This document shows, one piece after another, positions 34,711 through 43,365 of a stretch of DNA of 64,000 nucleotides; the first letter of the stretch is position 1; each line of letters starts with the position of its first letter. The notes beneath the pieces were generated by a model that was not told the origin of the DNA, searched no databases, and saw only the letters and a list, made by a program, of their open reading frames with translations. Origin of the DNA: Lachnospiraceae bacterium 28-4. Lineage in GTDB: Bacteria > Bacillota > Clostridia > Lachnospirales > Lachnospiraceae. The stretch spans positions 1,134,137 to 1,198,136 of the forward strand of contig KE159599.1 in assembly GCA_000403275.2 (NCBI GenBank). The letters are read 5' to 3'. A program made the position numbers and the translations under genes.

Positions 34711-36137
34711 TCATGAGAAAAACCCTCTATTTAAAATTCATACTGGGATATTTCATTTTCGGCTTTTTTGGCTTCGTCGTAGTCGCCACTTTTGTATCCA
34801 ATATGACGCTGGAACATCTGAAAAGAGAAAAAGCCGATGCTCTCTATGAAGAGGCAACCCTGGTCGCCATGACCTATGCTTCGGATCTGTATAACAGCGA
34901 GACTTCCCTGGATACGGTGAAGCATCAGCTGGATGCCTTGGACATTTACCTCTCATCCACCATATGGATCATCAATCCTTCCGGGAGGATGATATTGGAC
35001 TCTTCTTCTCCGGTAAATGTAGAAAACGAAATTGTTATCGAAAATTTTGATCCCACCGTGTCCTCCGGTTCTTATTATACTGTGGGCAACTTCTTCGGTT
35101 CTTTTGATGAGCAGATGCTCAGTGTGTTTTCGCCCATTACTTCTAATTTTAAAGTAAGGGGATACGTTGTGATCCATACTCCCATGAGCGCCATCCAGGC
35201 GTCCTGCAACAGTTTGTTGAATATTTCCTATATTATGCTGGTTATTCTGTTCCTTCTTTCTTTGATTATCCTTATATTTTTTACGGAGATCGTGTACCTC
35301 CCTCTCCGCAAAATCACGGAGGCTACCGAACAGTATGCCAGCGGCAATATGCATTACGAATTTCAGGTGGACAGCGAGGATGAAATCGGCTATCTGGCCG
35401 CCACCCTCTCCTATATGGCCAGCGAAATCGCCCGTTCCGAAGACGACCAGAAAAAATTTGTCGCAAACGTCTCCCACGACTTCCGCTCTCCCCTCACCTC
35501 TATCAAGGGATATTTGGAAGCCATGCTGGACGGCACGATCCCTCCCGAAATGCACGAAAAATATTTGAATATTGTACTAAATGAGACTGAACGCCTTACC
35601 AAACTGACGAACAGCCTCCTTACCTTGAACAATATAAACACGAAAGGCATGCTCCTCGACAGGACAGACTTTGAACTGAACCGCATCATCCGCGATACGG
35701 CGGCCTCGTTTGAAGGAACCTGCCGCCAGAAATCCATCGCCATCGAACTGCTCCTGACCGGGGACTTCATCTATGTCAATGCGGATATGGGAAAAATCCA
35801 GCAAGTTTTCTATAATTTGCTGGATAATGCGATCAAATTCAGCCACCAGGATTCCGTCATCCGTATCGAAACCAATGAAAAAAGCAATAAAGTCTATATT
35901 TCTGTCAAGGACAGCGGCATCGGCATCCCAAAAGACGATCTGAAGCTGATCTGGAACCGTTTTTATAAATCCGACGCCTCCCGGGGCAAGGATAAAAAAG
36001 GAACCGGCCTGGGACTTTCCATTACCAGGGAAATCATTCATGCTCATGGCGAACATATCAATGTCATAAGCACGGAAGGCGTCGGTTCCGAATTTATTTT
36101 TTCTCTTCCCGTTTCCGATATCGACGATGATATCTAG
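34707..36137 (+). CDS. Membrane sensor histidine kinase (HAMP, HisKA, HATPase)
   Basis: 476 aa, partner of the preceding regulator. Membrane helices at ~8-30 and ~170-195 enclose a ~140-residue extracellular sensor (DIYLSSTIWIINPSGRMILDSS). A HAMP linker follows (LPLRKITEATEQYASGN), the phospho-accepting histidine in FVANVSHDFRSPLTSIKGYL, and ATP-binding boxes NLLDNAIKFS, DSGIGIPKDDL and GTGLGLSITREI. It overlaps the regulator by 4 bases and its 3' end overlaps the convergent 66-aa gene by 4 bases. Confidence 0.94.
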   Translation: MIMRKTLYLKFILGYFIFGFFGFVVVATFVSNMTLEHLKREKADALYEEATLVAMTYASDLYNSETSLDTVKHQLDALDIYLSSTIWIINPSGRMILDSSSPVNVENEIVIENFDPTVSSGSYYTVGNFFGSFDEQMLSVFSPITSNFKVRGYVVIHTPMSAIQASCNSLLNISYIMLVILFLLSLIILIFFTEIVYLPLRKITEATEQYASGNMHYEFQVDSEDEIGYLAATLSYMASEIARSEDDQKKFVANVSHDFRSPLTSIKGYLEAMLDGTIPPEMHEKYLNIVLNETERLTKLTNSLLTLNNINTKGMLLDRTDFELNRIIRDTAASFEGTCRQKSIAIELLLTGDFIYVNADMGKIQQVFYNLLDNAIKFSHQDSVIRIETNEKSNKVYISVKDSGIGIPKDDLKLIWNRFYKSDASRGKDKKGTGLGLSITREIIHAHGEHINVISTEGVGSEFIFSLPVSDIDDDI

Positions 36138-36334
36138 CGCTTATTGTCCTTATCCTTGTTTTTCAGATGATCCTCCACTATCTTTTCCACGCTTTCCCGG
36201 GAAATCGGATAGTGGAATTCCCTGATAATCCGGTCTGCCGTATATCCCTTGTCCACCAGATGGCGGATCGCTCCGCCATAGGCAAAATCTTTTGCAAAAT
36301 TAGACAATGCTTCGTTAAAATAACTATTCTCCAT
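36134..36334 (-). CDS. Small conserved-looking 66-aa protein in the sigma/anti-sigma operon
   Basis: 66 aa, starting MENSYFNEALSNFAKDFAYGG and ending in a Lys/Asp-rich tail. The frame begins inside the end of the anti-sigma gene (11-base overlap), so it is probably co-translated. The sequence GGAIRHLVDKGYTADRIIREF is amphipathic helix. No domain is recognised. Position suggests an accessory to the ECF sigma system, but that is inference. Confidence 0.7.
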   Translation of the reverse strand: MENSYFNEALSNFAKDFAYGGAIRHLVDKGYTADRIIREFHYPISRESVEKIVEDHLKNKDKDNKR

Positions 36335-37097
36335 TTTCTTTCTTCCTTTTTCTCATTTCCAGAATGATCCCCGCCGTCAACAACAGCCCTGCCGCTATTC
36401 CGTTTCCCAGCCCGTCCGCAATCAATCCGATGTCCCAGCCGGGAACTCCGCGATAGTCGCCCGCCAGATAATCGGTAAAATAATTTCCCGGTATCGCCAA
36501 AAAAGAAATGACAGCCAGAGAAATCAGCGCATTCATATGGAAACAGCTATGAAACGCCACACCGGCCCACACGACCGCGATCCACAATAAGGTAACCGGC
36601 AAGCCGATTTGCATAAACCATATTCCGCCAATATCCATCAAATAATACAGCACGACCTGTATCGTCCCTACCAGCAGGACAATGCATACGCTCAAGGCTG
36701 CCAGCGCCTTGACAAGCTTGTGTTTGGAAGCGGCGATCCATACACAAACAGGGAAATAAGCCGTAATAATACCGGCTCCCACGATATAAAACCAGGAAAG
36801 CCTCCGGTTCACCGCCAGATTTACAATAAAACATGCCACAACCGCGATCAGTGCCGCTGCCCCCGCTATCCAATAAAGCAGACTCATTTTCGATTTTTTT
36901 AAAAACTTCCGAAACTCCTGTACTTCCGGCGCAGCCTCCACACTGACAGGCTGCCTCATTTGCTCCAGCGCATCCCTGCATCCCTGGCATCCTTCCACAT
37001 GTTCCTCTATGGATTCATTCGACGCCTCGCTCGTCATATGATCGATATACATCGGAAGCAGATCCCTTACCGTATCGCATACTAATCTTTGTTCCAT
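36324..37097 (-). CDS. Zinc-finger anti-sigma factor, multi-pass membrane protein
   Basis: 257 aa. N-terminal zf-HC2 motif (CDTVRDLLPMYIDHMTSEAS ... HVEGCQGCRDAL) that would hold the sigma factor, a linker, then about six to seven membrane segments (LLYWIAGAAALIAVVACFIV, IVGAGIITAYFPVCVWI, and others). Overlaps the sigma gene by 16 bases. Expected to sequester the upstream sigma factor at the membrane until a signal, probably envelope-related, releases it. Confidence 0.85.
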   Translation of the reverse strand: MEQRLVCDTVRDLLPMYIDHMTSEASNESIEEHVEGCQGCRDALEQMRQPVSVEAAPEVQEFRKFLKKSKMSLLYWIAGAAALIAVVACFIVNLAVNRRLSWFYIVGAGIITAYFPVCVWIAASKHKLVKALAALSVCIVLLVGTIQVVLYYLMDIGGIWFMQIGLPVTLLWIAVVWAGVAFHSCFHMNALISLAVISFLAIPGNYFTDYLAGDYRGVPGWDIGLIADGLGNGIAAGLLLTAGIILEMRKRKKENGE

Positions 37098-37582
37098 TCT
37101 TTTCTCCCTTTCATCAATTTTTGTTTGCCTCTGTAAAAAGTAACTCTTGCCCAGTTCTCCGTTTTACCCATAATATCGCCGATTTCAGAAAAGCTCAGCT
37201 CTCCGGTCAGCCGCAGGTACATTACCTCCCTCGTGGTTATATCAAAATTATGAAGCATCCGAAACAACTCCACCTTCTCCACATTCAGCAGGTAATCATT
37301 TTCCATATCTCCAAATCCAATATTTTCCTCTACGGCTTCCGATACCGGTATTTCCCTTTTTCGCTTTTCCAGCTCTTTATACCAAAGCCTTTTTCCAATC
37401 TGGCACAGCCAGGTCGAGATTTTGCATCCGCCTCTGAATTTGTCGATTCCTTTTGCCGCCTGATAAAAAGTTTCCTGCGTCAATTCTTCCGCAAGATCAG
37501 CATTATGAGTTAAGCAGAACAGGTATTTGTAAACAGCCTTCACATTTTCCTCGTATACTTCCTCCACCTTCCGCTTATCCAC
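37082..37582 (-). CDS. ECF (sigma-70 family) sigma factor
   Basis: 166 aa from GTG 37582, chosen because GAGGAGGTG precedes it by 5-6 bases; the longer frame to 37615 has no site. Region 2: YKYLFCLTHNADLAEELTQETFYQAAKGIDKFRG with ISTWLCQIGKRLWYKEL. Region 4: TREVMYLRLTGELSFSEIGDIMGKTENWARVTFYRGKQKL. Three-gene operon with its anti-sigma and a 66-aa protein. ECF factors usually control their own operon; I could not define the promoter in the 76-bp upstream gap. Confidence 0.92.
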   Translation of the reverse strand: MDKRKVEEVYEENVKAVYKYLFCLTHNADLAEELTQETFYQAAKGIDKFRGGCKISTWLCQIGKRLWYKELEKRKREIPVSEAVEENIGFGDMENDYLLNVEKVELFRMLHNFDITTREVMYLRLTGELSFSEIGDIMGKTENWARVTFYRGKQKLMKGRKEWNKD

Positions 37583-37658
37583 TTTTTCACCTCCTCTTAT
37601 CCATAAGTGCGGCAAAATCTCTTTTCGTTACAAACAAAAACTAATTATTTTACAGGAA

Positions 37659-38150
37659 TCATTTCCAATGCAGCCTGTGCAATTCACCTTCCAGCTGCAT
37701 GCTGGAAAAATGATTTTGCCGCAACGCTTCATATAATATAATCGCTGCCGAATTGGAAAGGTTCAAAGACCTGATCTGACCCAGCATCGGGATTCTGATG
37801 CATGTCTTTTCATAATCCACCAAAATCTCCTCGGGAATTCCGGCGCTCTCTTTCCCGAACATAATATAATCATCTTCCCCAAACTCCGCGTCCGTATATG
37901 CCCTTTTTGCCTTAGTAGTCGCCATCCATATTTTTGCCCCCGGATTTTTCTCCAAAAATTCCGAAAAATTCACATAACGCCTCACATCCAAATGTTCCCA
38001 GTAGTCCATTCCCGCCCGCTTAATCTCTTTTTCGTTTAAACGGAAGCCAAGCGGCTCTATCAAATGCAGCGTCGTACCTGTAGCCACGCATGTCCGTCCG
38101 ATATTTCCCGTATTTGCCGGTATTTCCGGCTGATGAAGCACAATATGCAT
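37659..38150 (-). CDS. trmL: tRNA (cytidine(34)-2'-O)-methyltransferase TrmL
   Basis: 163 aa from ATG 38150 (MHIVLHQPEIPANTGNIGRT), behind AAAAGAGG; the longer frame upstream is unrelated. SPOUT fold with trefoil-knot motifs: NTGNIGRTCVATG, MFGKESAGIPEEIL and CIRIPMLGQIRSLNLSNSAAIILYEALRQ. It methylates the 2'-O of the wobble base in leucine tRNAs. Length is normal for the family. Confidence 0.95.
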   Translation of the reverse strand: MHIVLHQPEIPANTGNIGRTCVATGTTLHLIEPLGFRLNEKEIKRAGMDYWEHLDVRRYVNFSEFLEKNPGAKIWMATTKAKRAYTDAEFGEDDYIMFGKESAGIPEEILVDYEKTCIRIPMLGQIRSLNLSNSAAIILYEALRQNHFSSMQLEGELHRLHWK

Positions 38151-38364
38151 GATTTTACCTCTTTTCCTTTCATTCATCCTGCCGTGCCGCTCAAATGACA
38201 CATTCCAATCATTATTGATAACATAATAAATCATCCTGTCTACGATTTCAATATTCCTCTTTTCCCAATTCCATGTTATAATTGACACTATAAAAACGAG
38301 CAACGATGTCTGCCAAGGCTTATTGCGCCGCATGGCAGCGTATGCCACTGAGGAGGAGAGTCAT

Positions 38365-39357
38365 ATGTACAACAAAGTGAAACAATACGCGCTTAACAAT
38401 GGTTTTACCGTAGAAGAGAAAAACGGATTGATTTATGGTAAGATGAACGGATTCTTTTTTTCCATACATCAGGATCCTGCCACACCAGCAAAACATACCG
38501 TATACCTGTGGGTCAAAGAGGACGGGACGACAGCTGTCCCTGCCATCAGTGATTTTCTGAACCAATGCACTGCCAAGCATCAGTACTTGCAGTCAGCTTC
38601 CTATAGCGGTACAAGAATCACTGCGGAGTTCCAGGGACTCGGTTTTAAATGGGGGAAAAATTATGTTCCTTGTCTGGATGCCTTTTTACGGGATATTACC
38701 TCCTATTGCAGTTCCAACCAATTAGTACCCTGCTGCCAATCCTGCGGTTCATCCGCCGGGCTGAACCTTTATCAGATCGAAGACTCCGAGCATATGTTTT
38801 GTTCTTCCTGCTACGCCAGCGCATCGGATAACCTTCAGCGTCAGGCGGCCGAAAAGTCGAAAAAAGGAAGCGGCAATATCGTAGGCGGCATCGTAGGCGC
38901 CCTGCTTGGCTCCGTACTTGGCGTTATCGTGTGGGTATTGATCTACCAGCTCGGCTACATATCGGGAATTGCCGGCCTTGTTATGATCATTTGTGCATTA
39001 AAGGGCTATGAAATGCTGGGCGGACACCTGAGCAAAACCGGGATCATCATCAGCTGTATCATCTCCCTTATCATGGTTGTCGTTGCCGAACAAGTATCCG
39101 TCGGCATCGAAATATACAACGTATACAAAGAATATTATGAAATCACTTTCTTCGACGCCTTCCGAAGCGTACCCTCTTTCCTGGAAGAGCCGGAAATAAA
39201 AGCTGCTATTATCGGAGATCTCGTTATGGGATATATCTTAATGGTAGTCGGCGCATGGGGAACTATCCGCCAGGCATATAAGAGCAGCTCCGGCACGGTA
39301 AAGGCAAGAATGGTTACCTCCGTTACCAGCGCAGGATATGCGGATCACAAAGAATAA
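38365..39357 (+). CDS. Membrane protein with zinc-ribbon, function unknown
   Basis: 330 aa from ATG 38365, with GGAGGAG 6-7 bases upstream. The cytoplasmic first half is followed by a CCQSCG ... MFCSSC zinc-ribbon near residues 125-155, then four membrane segments (IVGGIVGALLGSVLGVIVWVL, LVMIICALKG, IIISCIISLIMVVVAEQ and LVMGYILMVVGAWG). The N-terminal part (ISDFLNQCTAKHQYL) has no match I know. Divergent from trmL and possibly in tandem with the SIMPL lipoprotein gene 48 bp downstream. Confidence 0.75.
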   Translation: MYNKVKQYALNNGFTVEEKNGLIYGKMNGFFFSIHQDPATPAKHTVYLWVKEDGTTAVPAISDFLNQCTAKHQYLQSASYSGTRITAEFQGLGFKWGKNYVPCLDAFLRDITSYCSSNQLVPCCQSCGSSAGLNLYQIEDSEHMFCSSCYASASDNLQRQAAEKSKKGSGNIVGGIVGALLGSVLGVIVWVLIYQLGYISGIAGLVMIICALKGYEMLGGHLSKTGIIISCIISLIMVVVAEQVSVGIEIYNVYKEYYEITFFDAFRSVPSFLEEPEIKAAIIGDLVMGYILMVVGAWGTIRQAYKSSSGTVKARMVTSVTSAGYADHKE

Positions 39358-39405
39358 ATCAACAACATGACTCGCGCAAGAAGCCGCACAGAAATGGAGG
39401 GAAAT

Positions 39406-40233
39406 ATGAACAGAAAAGCCAAAAGAAAACTAATATCACTGGCATTTAGCATTTCTGTCCTTTGCACCGCCTGTGGCAGCGCTGTTGAAGGCAGCGCTAA
39501 CGGGCCTGCCGGCAGCGAAACCATTCCTGAAACGGTGTCGGCGTCCCCTGCAACCAATACAAACGTCTCTTCCGCAAACTCCGAAAGAAACGTAATATCC
39601 GTCAACAGCAGCGAAACGATCACTGTCGTTCCCGACATAGCCGAAATCGTTTATGCCGTACGCACGGAAGCAAAGGACGCTGCCTCCTGCCAGCAGAAGA
39701 ATACGGAAGATGTTGCCAAAGTCATAGAACTGTTAAAAGGCCTGGGCGTGGAGGAAACCTCCATACAAACTTCCGACTATTATATGTACCCGATATACAA
39801 TTACAGCGGGAATACCCAGCGGATTACCGGCTATGAAGCATCCACGTCTTTGACGGTGTCAAAGCTTCCCATTGACAGCCTCGACACTATTCTGGCCCAG
39901 TCCGTGCAGACAGGAATTAACAATATCCAGTCCATTACATATATGTCCAGCAAATACGATGAAGGATATTCCAACGCCTTAAAACTGGCCATGGAATCCG
40001 CCCGGGCAAAAGCCGAAGCTCTGGCCGAAGCGGGCGGCTGTTCCCTCGGAAGCGTGGTTGGGGTCCGTGAAAACAGCAATTACAGCGAAGCCCGCTATAC
40101 GGACAACGCCTTAAGTTCAAAAATGCGGAGTATGGAAAGTCTGGCCGCCGGCGCGGAAGACGGTTCCTCTATCATGCCGGGGGAAGTAGCGGTAGAAGTA
40201 AATATTACCGTGGAATACCTCATCCTTCCCTAA
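39406..40233 (+). CDS. SIMPL-domain lipoprotein (DUF541)
   Basis: 275 aa from ATG 39406, with GGAGGG 5-6 bases upstream. Lipoprotein signal peptide with cysteine at about residue 23 (FSISVLCTACGSA), Ser/Asn-rich linker, then the SIMPL/DUF541 domain: VNSSETITVVPDIAEIVYAV, GVEETSIQTSDYYMYP, AMESARAKAEALAEAGG and EVAVEVNITVEYL. The family is periplasmic or surface-exposed; activity unknown, linked to stress responses in other bacteria. Confidence 0.88.
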   Translation: MNRKAKRKLISLAFSISVLCTACGSAVEGSANGPAGSETIPETVSASPATNTNVSSANSERNVISVNSSETITVVPDIAEIVYAVRTEAKDAASCQQKNTEDVAKVIELLKGLGVEETSIQTSDYYMYPIYNYSGNTQRITGYEASTSLTVSKLPIDSLDTILAQSVQTGINNIQSITYMSSKYDEGYSNALKLAMESARAKAEALAEAGGCSLGSVVGVRENSNYSEARYTDNALSSKMRSMESLAAGAEDGSSIMPGEVAVEVNITVEYLILP

Positions 40234-40277
40234 ACAAATCGTCTGTTCTTTTGGAGGAATATTCTTTCCGGCTAGAA

Positions 40278-40323
40278 GAGGCTGTGAAAAATGGATCAAT
40301 AAAGCTCCATTTTCCACAGCCTC
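40278..40323. terminator. Bidirectional terminator
   Basis: 18-bp arms GAGGCTGTGAAAAATGGA / TCCATTTTCCACAGCCTC with one mismatch around a 10-base loop, followed by CTTTTTC. It separates the convergent SIMPL and aminotransferase genes. Confidence 0.85.
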
Positions 40324-40366
40324 CTTTTTCACAGGAAAATACCCCTCCCTGTACGGCTTTATCCCA

Positions 40367-41542
40367 TTATGCTTCTTTTTCTTTCCGAAGCCTTTCTATA
40401 AAATTTTTCAGCTTCCCGATCGCAATTTTCAGGTTTTCCAGGGAATATGCATAGGATATTCTAAGAAATCCCTCTCCGCAATCTCCGAAAGCCGTTCCCG
40501 GCACAACGGCGACTTTTTCCTCCCGCAGAAAACGGTCGGCAAATTCTTCGCTGCTCATCCCGAATTCCTTAATACATGGAAATACATAAAATGCGCCGAA
40601 AGGCTCAAAACACTCCAGCCCCATTTCCTTAAATGCATACATCAAATACCTTCTCCGCTGATTGTATGCCTCCCGCATCTGATTTACATCTTCATCCCCG
40701 TTCTTTAGCGCTTCCACCGCCGCATACTGGCTTGTAGTCGGCGCGCACATAATGGCAAACTGATGGATCTTCAACATCTGCCCCAAAATTTCCTTCGGCC
40801 CGCAGGCATATCCAAGCCTCCATCCGGTCATGGCATAAGCCTTGGAAAATCCATTGATCAGAATGGTTCGCTCCCTCATCCCCGGAAGAGACGCAATCGA
40901 CACATGTTTGTCCTTATAAGTCAGCTCCGCATATATTTCATCCGAAATCACAAAGATATCCTTTTCGATGATCACTTCCGCGATCTTCTCCAAATCTTCT
41001 TTTTCCATAATTGCTCCCGTAGGATTGTTAGGAAACGGCAGAATTAAAATCTTTGTCTTATCCGTGATCGCGTCCCGAAGTTCCTGCGCAGTCAGGCGGA
41101 ACTCATTCTCCGCTTTCAGCTCGATAATAACGGGAACCGCGTTTGCCAGAATAGCACAAGGCTCATAAGATACATAACTCGGCTGGGGGATCAGCACTTC
41201 CTCCCCGTCATTTATCATTGCCCGCAAGGCAATATCGATCGCTTCCGATCCTCCCACCGTCACAATGACTTCATCATTATAATGATATTCAATCCCCTGG
41301 GATCTTCTCATATAATTACAGATCTCGATCTTCAGATCCTTCAATCCCGCATTGGAGGTATAAAAAGTACGTCCTTTTTCCAAAGAATAAATTCCCTCAT
41401 CCCTGATATGCCAAGGCGTGTCGAAATCAGGCTCACCGACGCCGAGTGAGATCGCATCCTCCATCTCGCTTACAATATCAAAAAATTTACGGATGCCTGA
41501 GGGTTTGATATCTACCACTTTATCAGCTAATGGGTTTCTCAT
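40367..41542 (-). CDS. Class I/II PLP-dependent aminotransferase (PatA-like)
   Basis: 391 aa, fold-type I aminotransferase. Landmarks: SLGVGEPDFDTP at the N terminus, GGSEAIDIALRAM, FPNNPTGAIM, SDEIYAELTY, the PLP lysine in INGFSKAYAMTGWRLGY, and the carboxylate-binding arginine in GFLRISYAYS. Probably aspartate or aromatic amino acid:2-oxoglutarate transferase; substrate not decidable. Its start overlaps the stop of the Lrp-type regulator gene by 4 bases, so the regulator probably senses a related amino acid and controls this gene. Confidence 0.92.
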   Translation of the reverse strand: MRNPLADKVVDIKPSGIRKFFDIVSEMEDAISLGVGEPDFDTPWHIRDEGIYSLEKGRTFYTSNAGLKDLKIEICNYMRRSQGIEYHYNDEVIVTVGGSEAIDIALRAMINDGEEVLIPQPSYVSYEPCAILANAVPVIIELKAENEFRLTAQELRDAITDKTKILILPFPNNPTGAIMEKEDLEKIAEVIIEKDIFVISDEIYAELTYKDKHVSIASLPGMRERTILINGFSKAYAMTGWRLGYACGPKEILGQMLKIHQFAIMCAPTTSQYAAVEALKNGDEDVNQMREAYNQRRRYLMYAFKEMGLECFEPFGAFYVFPCIKEFGMSSEEFADRFLREEKVAVVPGTAFGDCGEGFLRISYAYSLENLKIAIGKLKNFIERLRKEKEA

Positions 41543-42021
41543 GGCGTAATCTTCTCTCTTTCATCTTCATATTTTTTTGCCAGTATCGTTCCATGATCTT
41601 TATATTTTTTCAAAATAAAATGTGTCGCTGTGCTGAGTACCGTATCCAGAGCAGACAGTTTATCCGATACGAAGGCCGATACCTCCTTCAGCGATTTTCC
41701 TTCCAATGTAACCAGCAGATCATATCCGCCTGAAATCAAATATACGCTGTTCACTTCCGGATATTTATAGATCCTCTCCGCAATATTATCGAATCCCTGC
41801 CCTCTTTGGGGAGTCACCCGCACCTCAATCAAAGCCGTCACTTTCTCCACTGAAGTCTTTTCCCAGTCAATCATCGTATGATAGCCGCAAATAATCCCTT
41901 CTTTTTCCATCGCCGCCATCTCGTTTACTACATCCGTTTCCTCCACCCCAAGAATAACAGCCAGCTCTTTCAAATCGATACGGCTGTTCCTCTCTATAAT
42001 GGACAATATCTTTTCTCTCAT
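41539..42021 (-). CDS. Lrp/AsnC-family transcriptional regulator
   Basis: 160 aa. N-terminal helix-turn-helix (ILSIIERNSRIDLKELAVILGVEETDV) and C-terminal RAM effector domain (VTALIEVRVTPQRGQGFDNIA, VNSVYLISGGYDLLVTLEG). The gene overlaps the aminotransferase downstream by 4 bases; co-translation implies regulation of amino acid metabolism. Confidence 0.93.
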   Translation of the reverse strand: MREKILSIIERNSRIDLKELAVILGVEETDVVNEMAAMEKEGIICGYHTMIDWEKTSVEKVTALIEVRVTPQRGQGFDNIAERIYKYPEVNSVYLISGGYDLLVTLEGKSLKEVSAFVSDKLSALDTVLSTATHFILKKYKDHGTILAKKYEDEREKITP

Positions 42022-42068
42022 ACTTCCTCCATTCCGCTTCTTTTATTTTCGCATTTTTATTTTTACGC

Positions 42069-43055
42069 TCACCCAAATACTTTATAAAGTTCATCCGGTT
42101 TCGGCATCTCCAGAAAACGCCGTTCTTCCCCATTAACGACAACCCTGTCATTATTATCTGTCGTTTTTCCGATCACGGATGCGGCAATCCCTTCCTTCTC
42201 CAAAACTCTTACCAAATCATGTCCTCGTTCCGTCGTCATCAGCAAACACCCCACCGATGCCAGCTCATAAGGACTGATTTCAAAAAACTCGCAAATCTCC
42301 ACCGTTTCCTGCTTTATCGGAATTTTTTTCCAATCGATTTCCAGTCCAACGCCTGCCCCTGACGCCATTTCCCAAAGAGCGCCGAAAATACCGCCCTCCG
42401 CAATGCTGTGCATAGCGCAAACGCCGGACTTAACGGCGGTGGCGGCCTCCGGGACGGCGGAAAAGAACCGGTCGTATTCCTGTGCTTCTTTTATAAAGCG
42501 GCAAGGATATCTGGCTAACAAGTCCTTTTCCTTGTTCTTAGCCAACAAATAAGTTCCTTCCAGGCCAATCCATTTACTCACCACGATATCCTGGCCAGGT
42601 TTTATTCCTTTCAGCGATATTCCTTCTGCCGCCTGTCTGCCGATTCCCGCTACGGTAATCGCCGGACAGCTTATTCCTTTCGTCACTTGTATATGGATCC
42701 CCGCTGCCTGAATTCCCAGCAGCGCGCATTCTTCTCCCGTTTGTACAGCCATGCTCCGAACGCTTTCTTCCTCCGTTCCTTCCGGCATAAGCGCGGAAAT
42801 ATTCACCGCCACAGGTTCTGCCCCCGAAGCCGCCAGCATATTTACACTTCCATATATTGCCAATCTGGCCGTGTCCTCGCCGGGCCGGCAGACAGTACAC
42901 AATGACACACTTGTCATTTCTTCGCTTCCAAACGAAAAAACGGCGCAGTCTTCCCCTATTCCTGCGCCGGTCTTTACTTCTTCCCGTTTTGTTTTATTGA
43001 TATGCCTGAATACGGAACGTTTCCAAACGTTCTCAGGCAGCTTTCCTATTCTCAT
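42069..43055 (-). CDS. AIR synthase-related protein (HypE/ThiL-like)
   Basis: 328 aa from ATG 43055 (MRIGKLPENVWKRSVF) behind GGGAGAACAG; the frame upstream runs through unrelated sequence. ATP-binding AIRS_N motifs: GAGIGEDCAVFSFG, AIYGSVNMLAASGAEPVAV; C-terminal AIRS_C with GIKPGQDIVVSKWIGLEGT and HSIAEGGIFGALWEMASGAGVGLEI. HypE matures hydrogenases, but no hyp genes are nearby and the C-terminal cysteine of HypE (PRIC) is absent. This points to a stand-alone paralogue of unknown substrate. Confidence 0.82.
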   Translation of the reverse strand: MRIGKLPENVWKRSVFRHINKTKREEVKTGAGIGEDCAVFSFGSEEMTSVSLCTVCRPGEDTARLAIYGSVNMLAASGAEPVAVNISALMPEGTEEESVRSMAVQTGEECALLGIQAAGIHIQVTKGISCPAITVAGIGRQAAEGISLKGIKPGQDIVVSKWIGLEGTYLLAKNKEKDLLARYPCRFIKEAQEYDRFFSAVPEAATAVKSGVCAMHSIAEGGIFGALWEMASGAGVGLEIDWKKIPIKQETVEICEFFEISPYELASVGCLLMTTERGHDLVRVLEKEGIAASVIGKTTDNNDRVVVNGEERRFLEMPKPDELYKVFG

Positions 43056-43204
43056 CTGTTCTCCCGCCTTATTCGCCGCAGTCAAGCCCTGCATTCCAGC
43101 TACATACCGGCCAGCCCTTTCCTGGAATCCCTTCCCTCCGAATCTATTTTGCCGGAGACTGTTATTCCGCCGCCGGCTACCGGTCAACCGGGGATGGGAC
43201 TTGG

Positions 43205-43365
43205 TCAGCCGGGAGGTGCTTGCTCTGCCGCCGGCTGCTGGTCAGCCGGTGGCGCTTGGTCAGCCGGTGGCGCTTGGTCAGCCGGTGGCGCTTGGTCTGC
43301 TGGCGGTGCTTGCTCTGCCCCCGGCTGCTGGTCAGCCGGTGATGCTTGGTCAGCCGGTGGTACCT
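43205..43365. repeat. 18-bp tandem repeat encoding PPADQA units
   Basis: The unit GCTTGGTCAGCCGGTGGC is repeated three times without change and flanked by diverged copies (QQPGAEQA variants). It encodes the Pro/Ala/Asp/Gln tail of the VanW-type protein. Perfect copies suggest recent slippage. Confidence 0.85.

Noticed and set aside
42089..43055. hypE for hydrogenase maturation
   Set aside because: No C-terminal PRIC cysteine motif and no hyp or hydrogenase genes nearby; kept as AIR synthase-related only.
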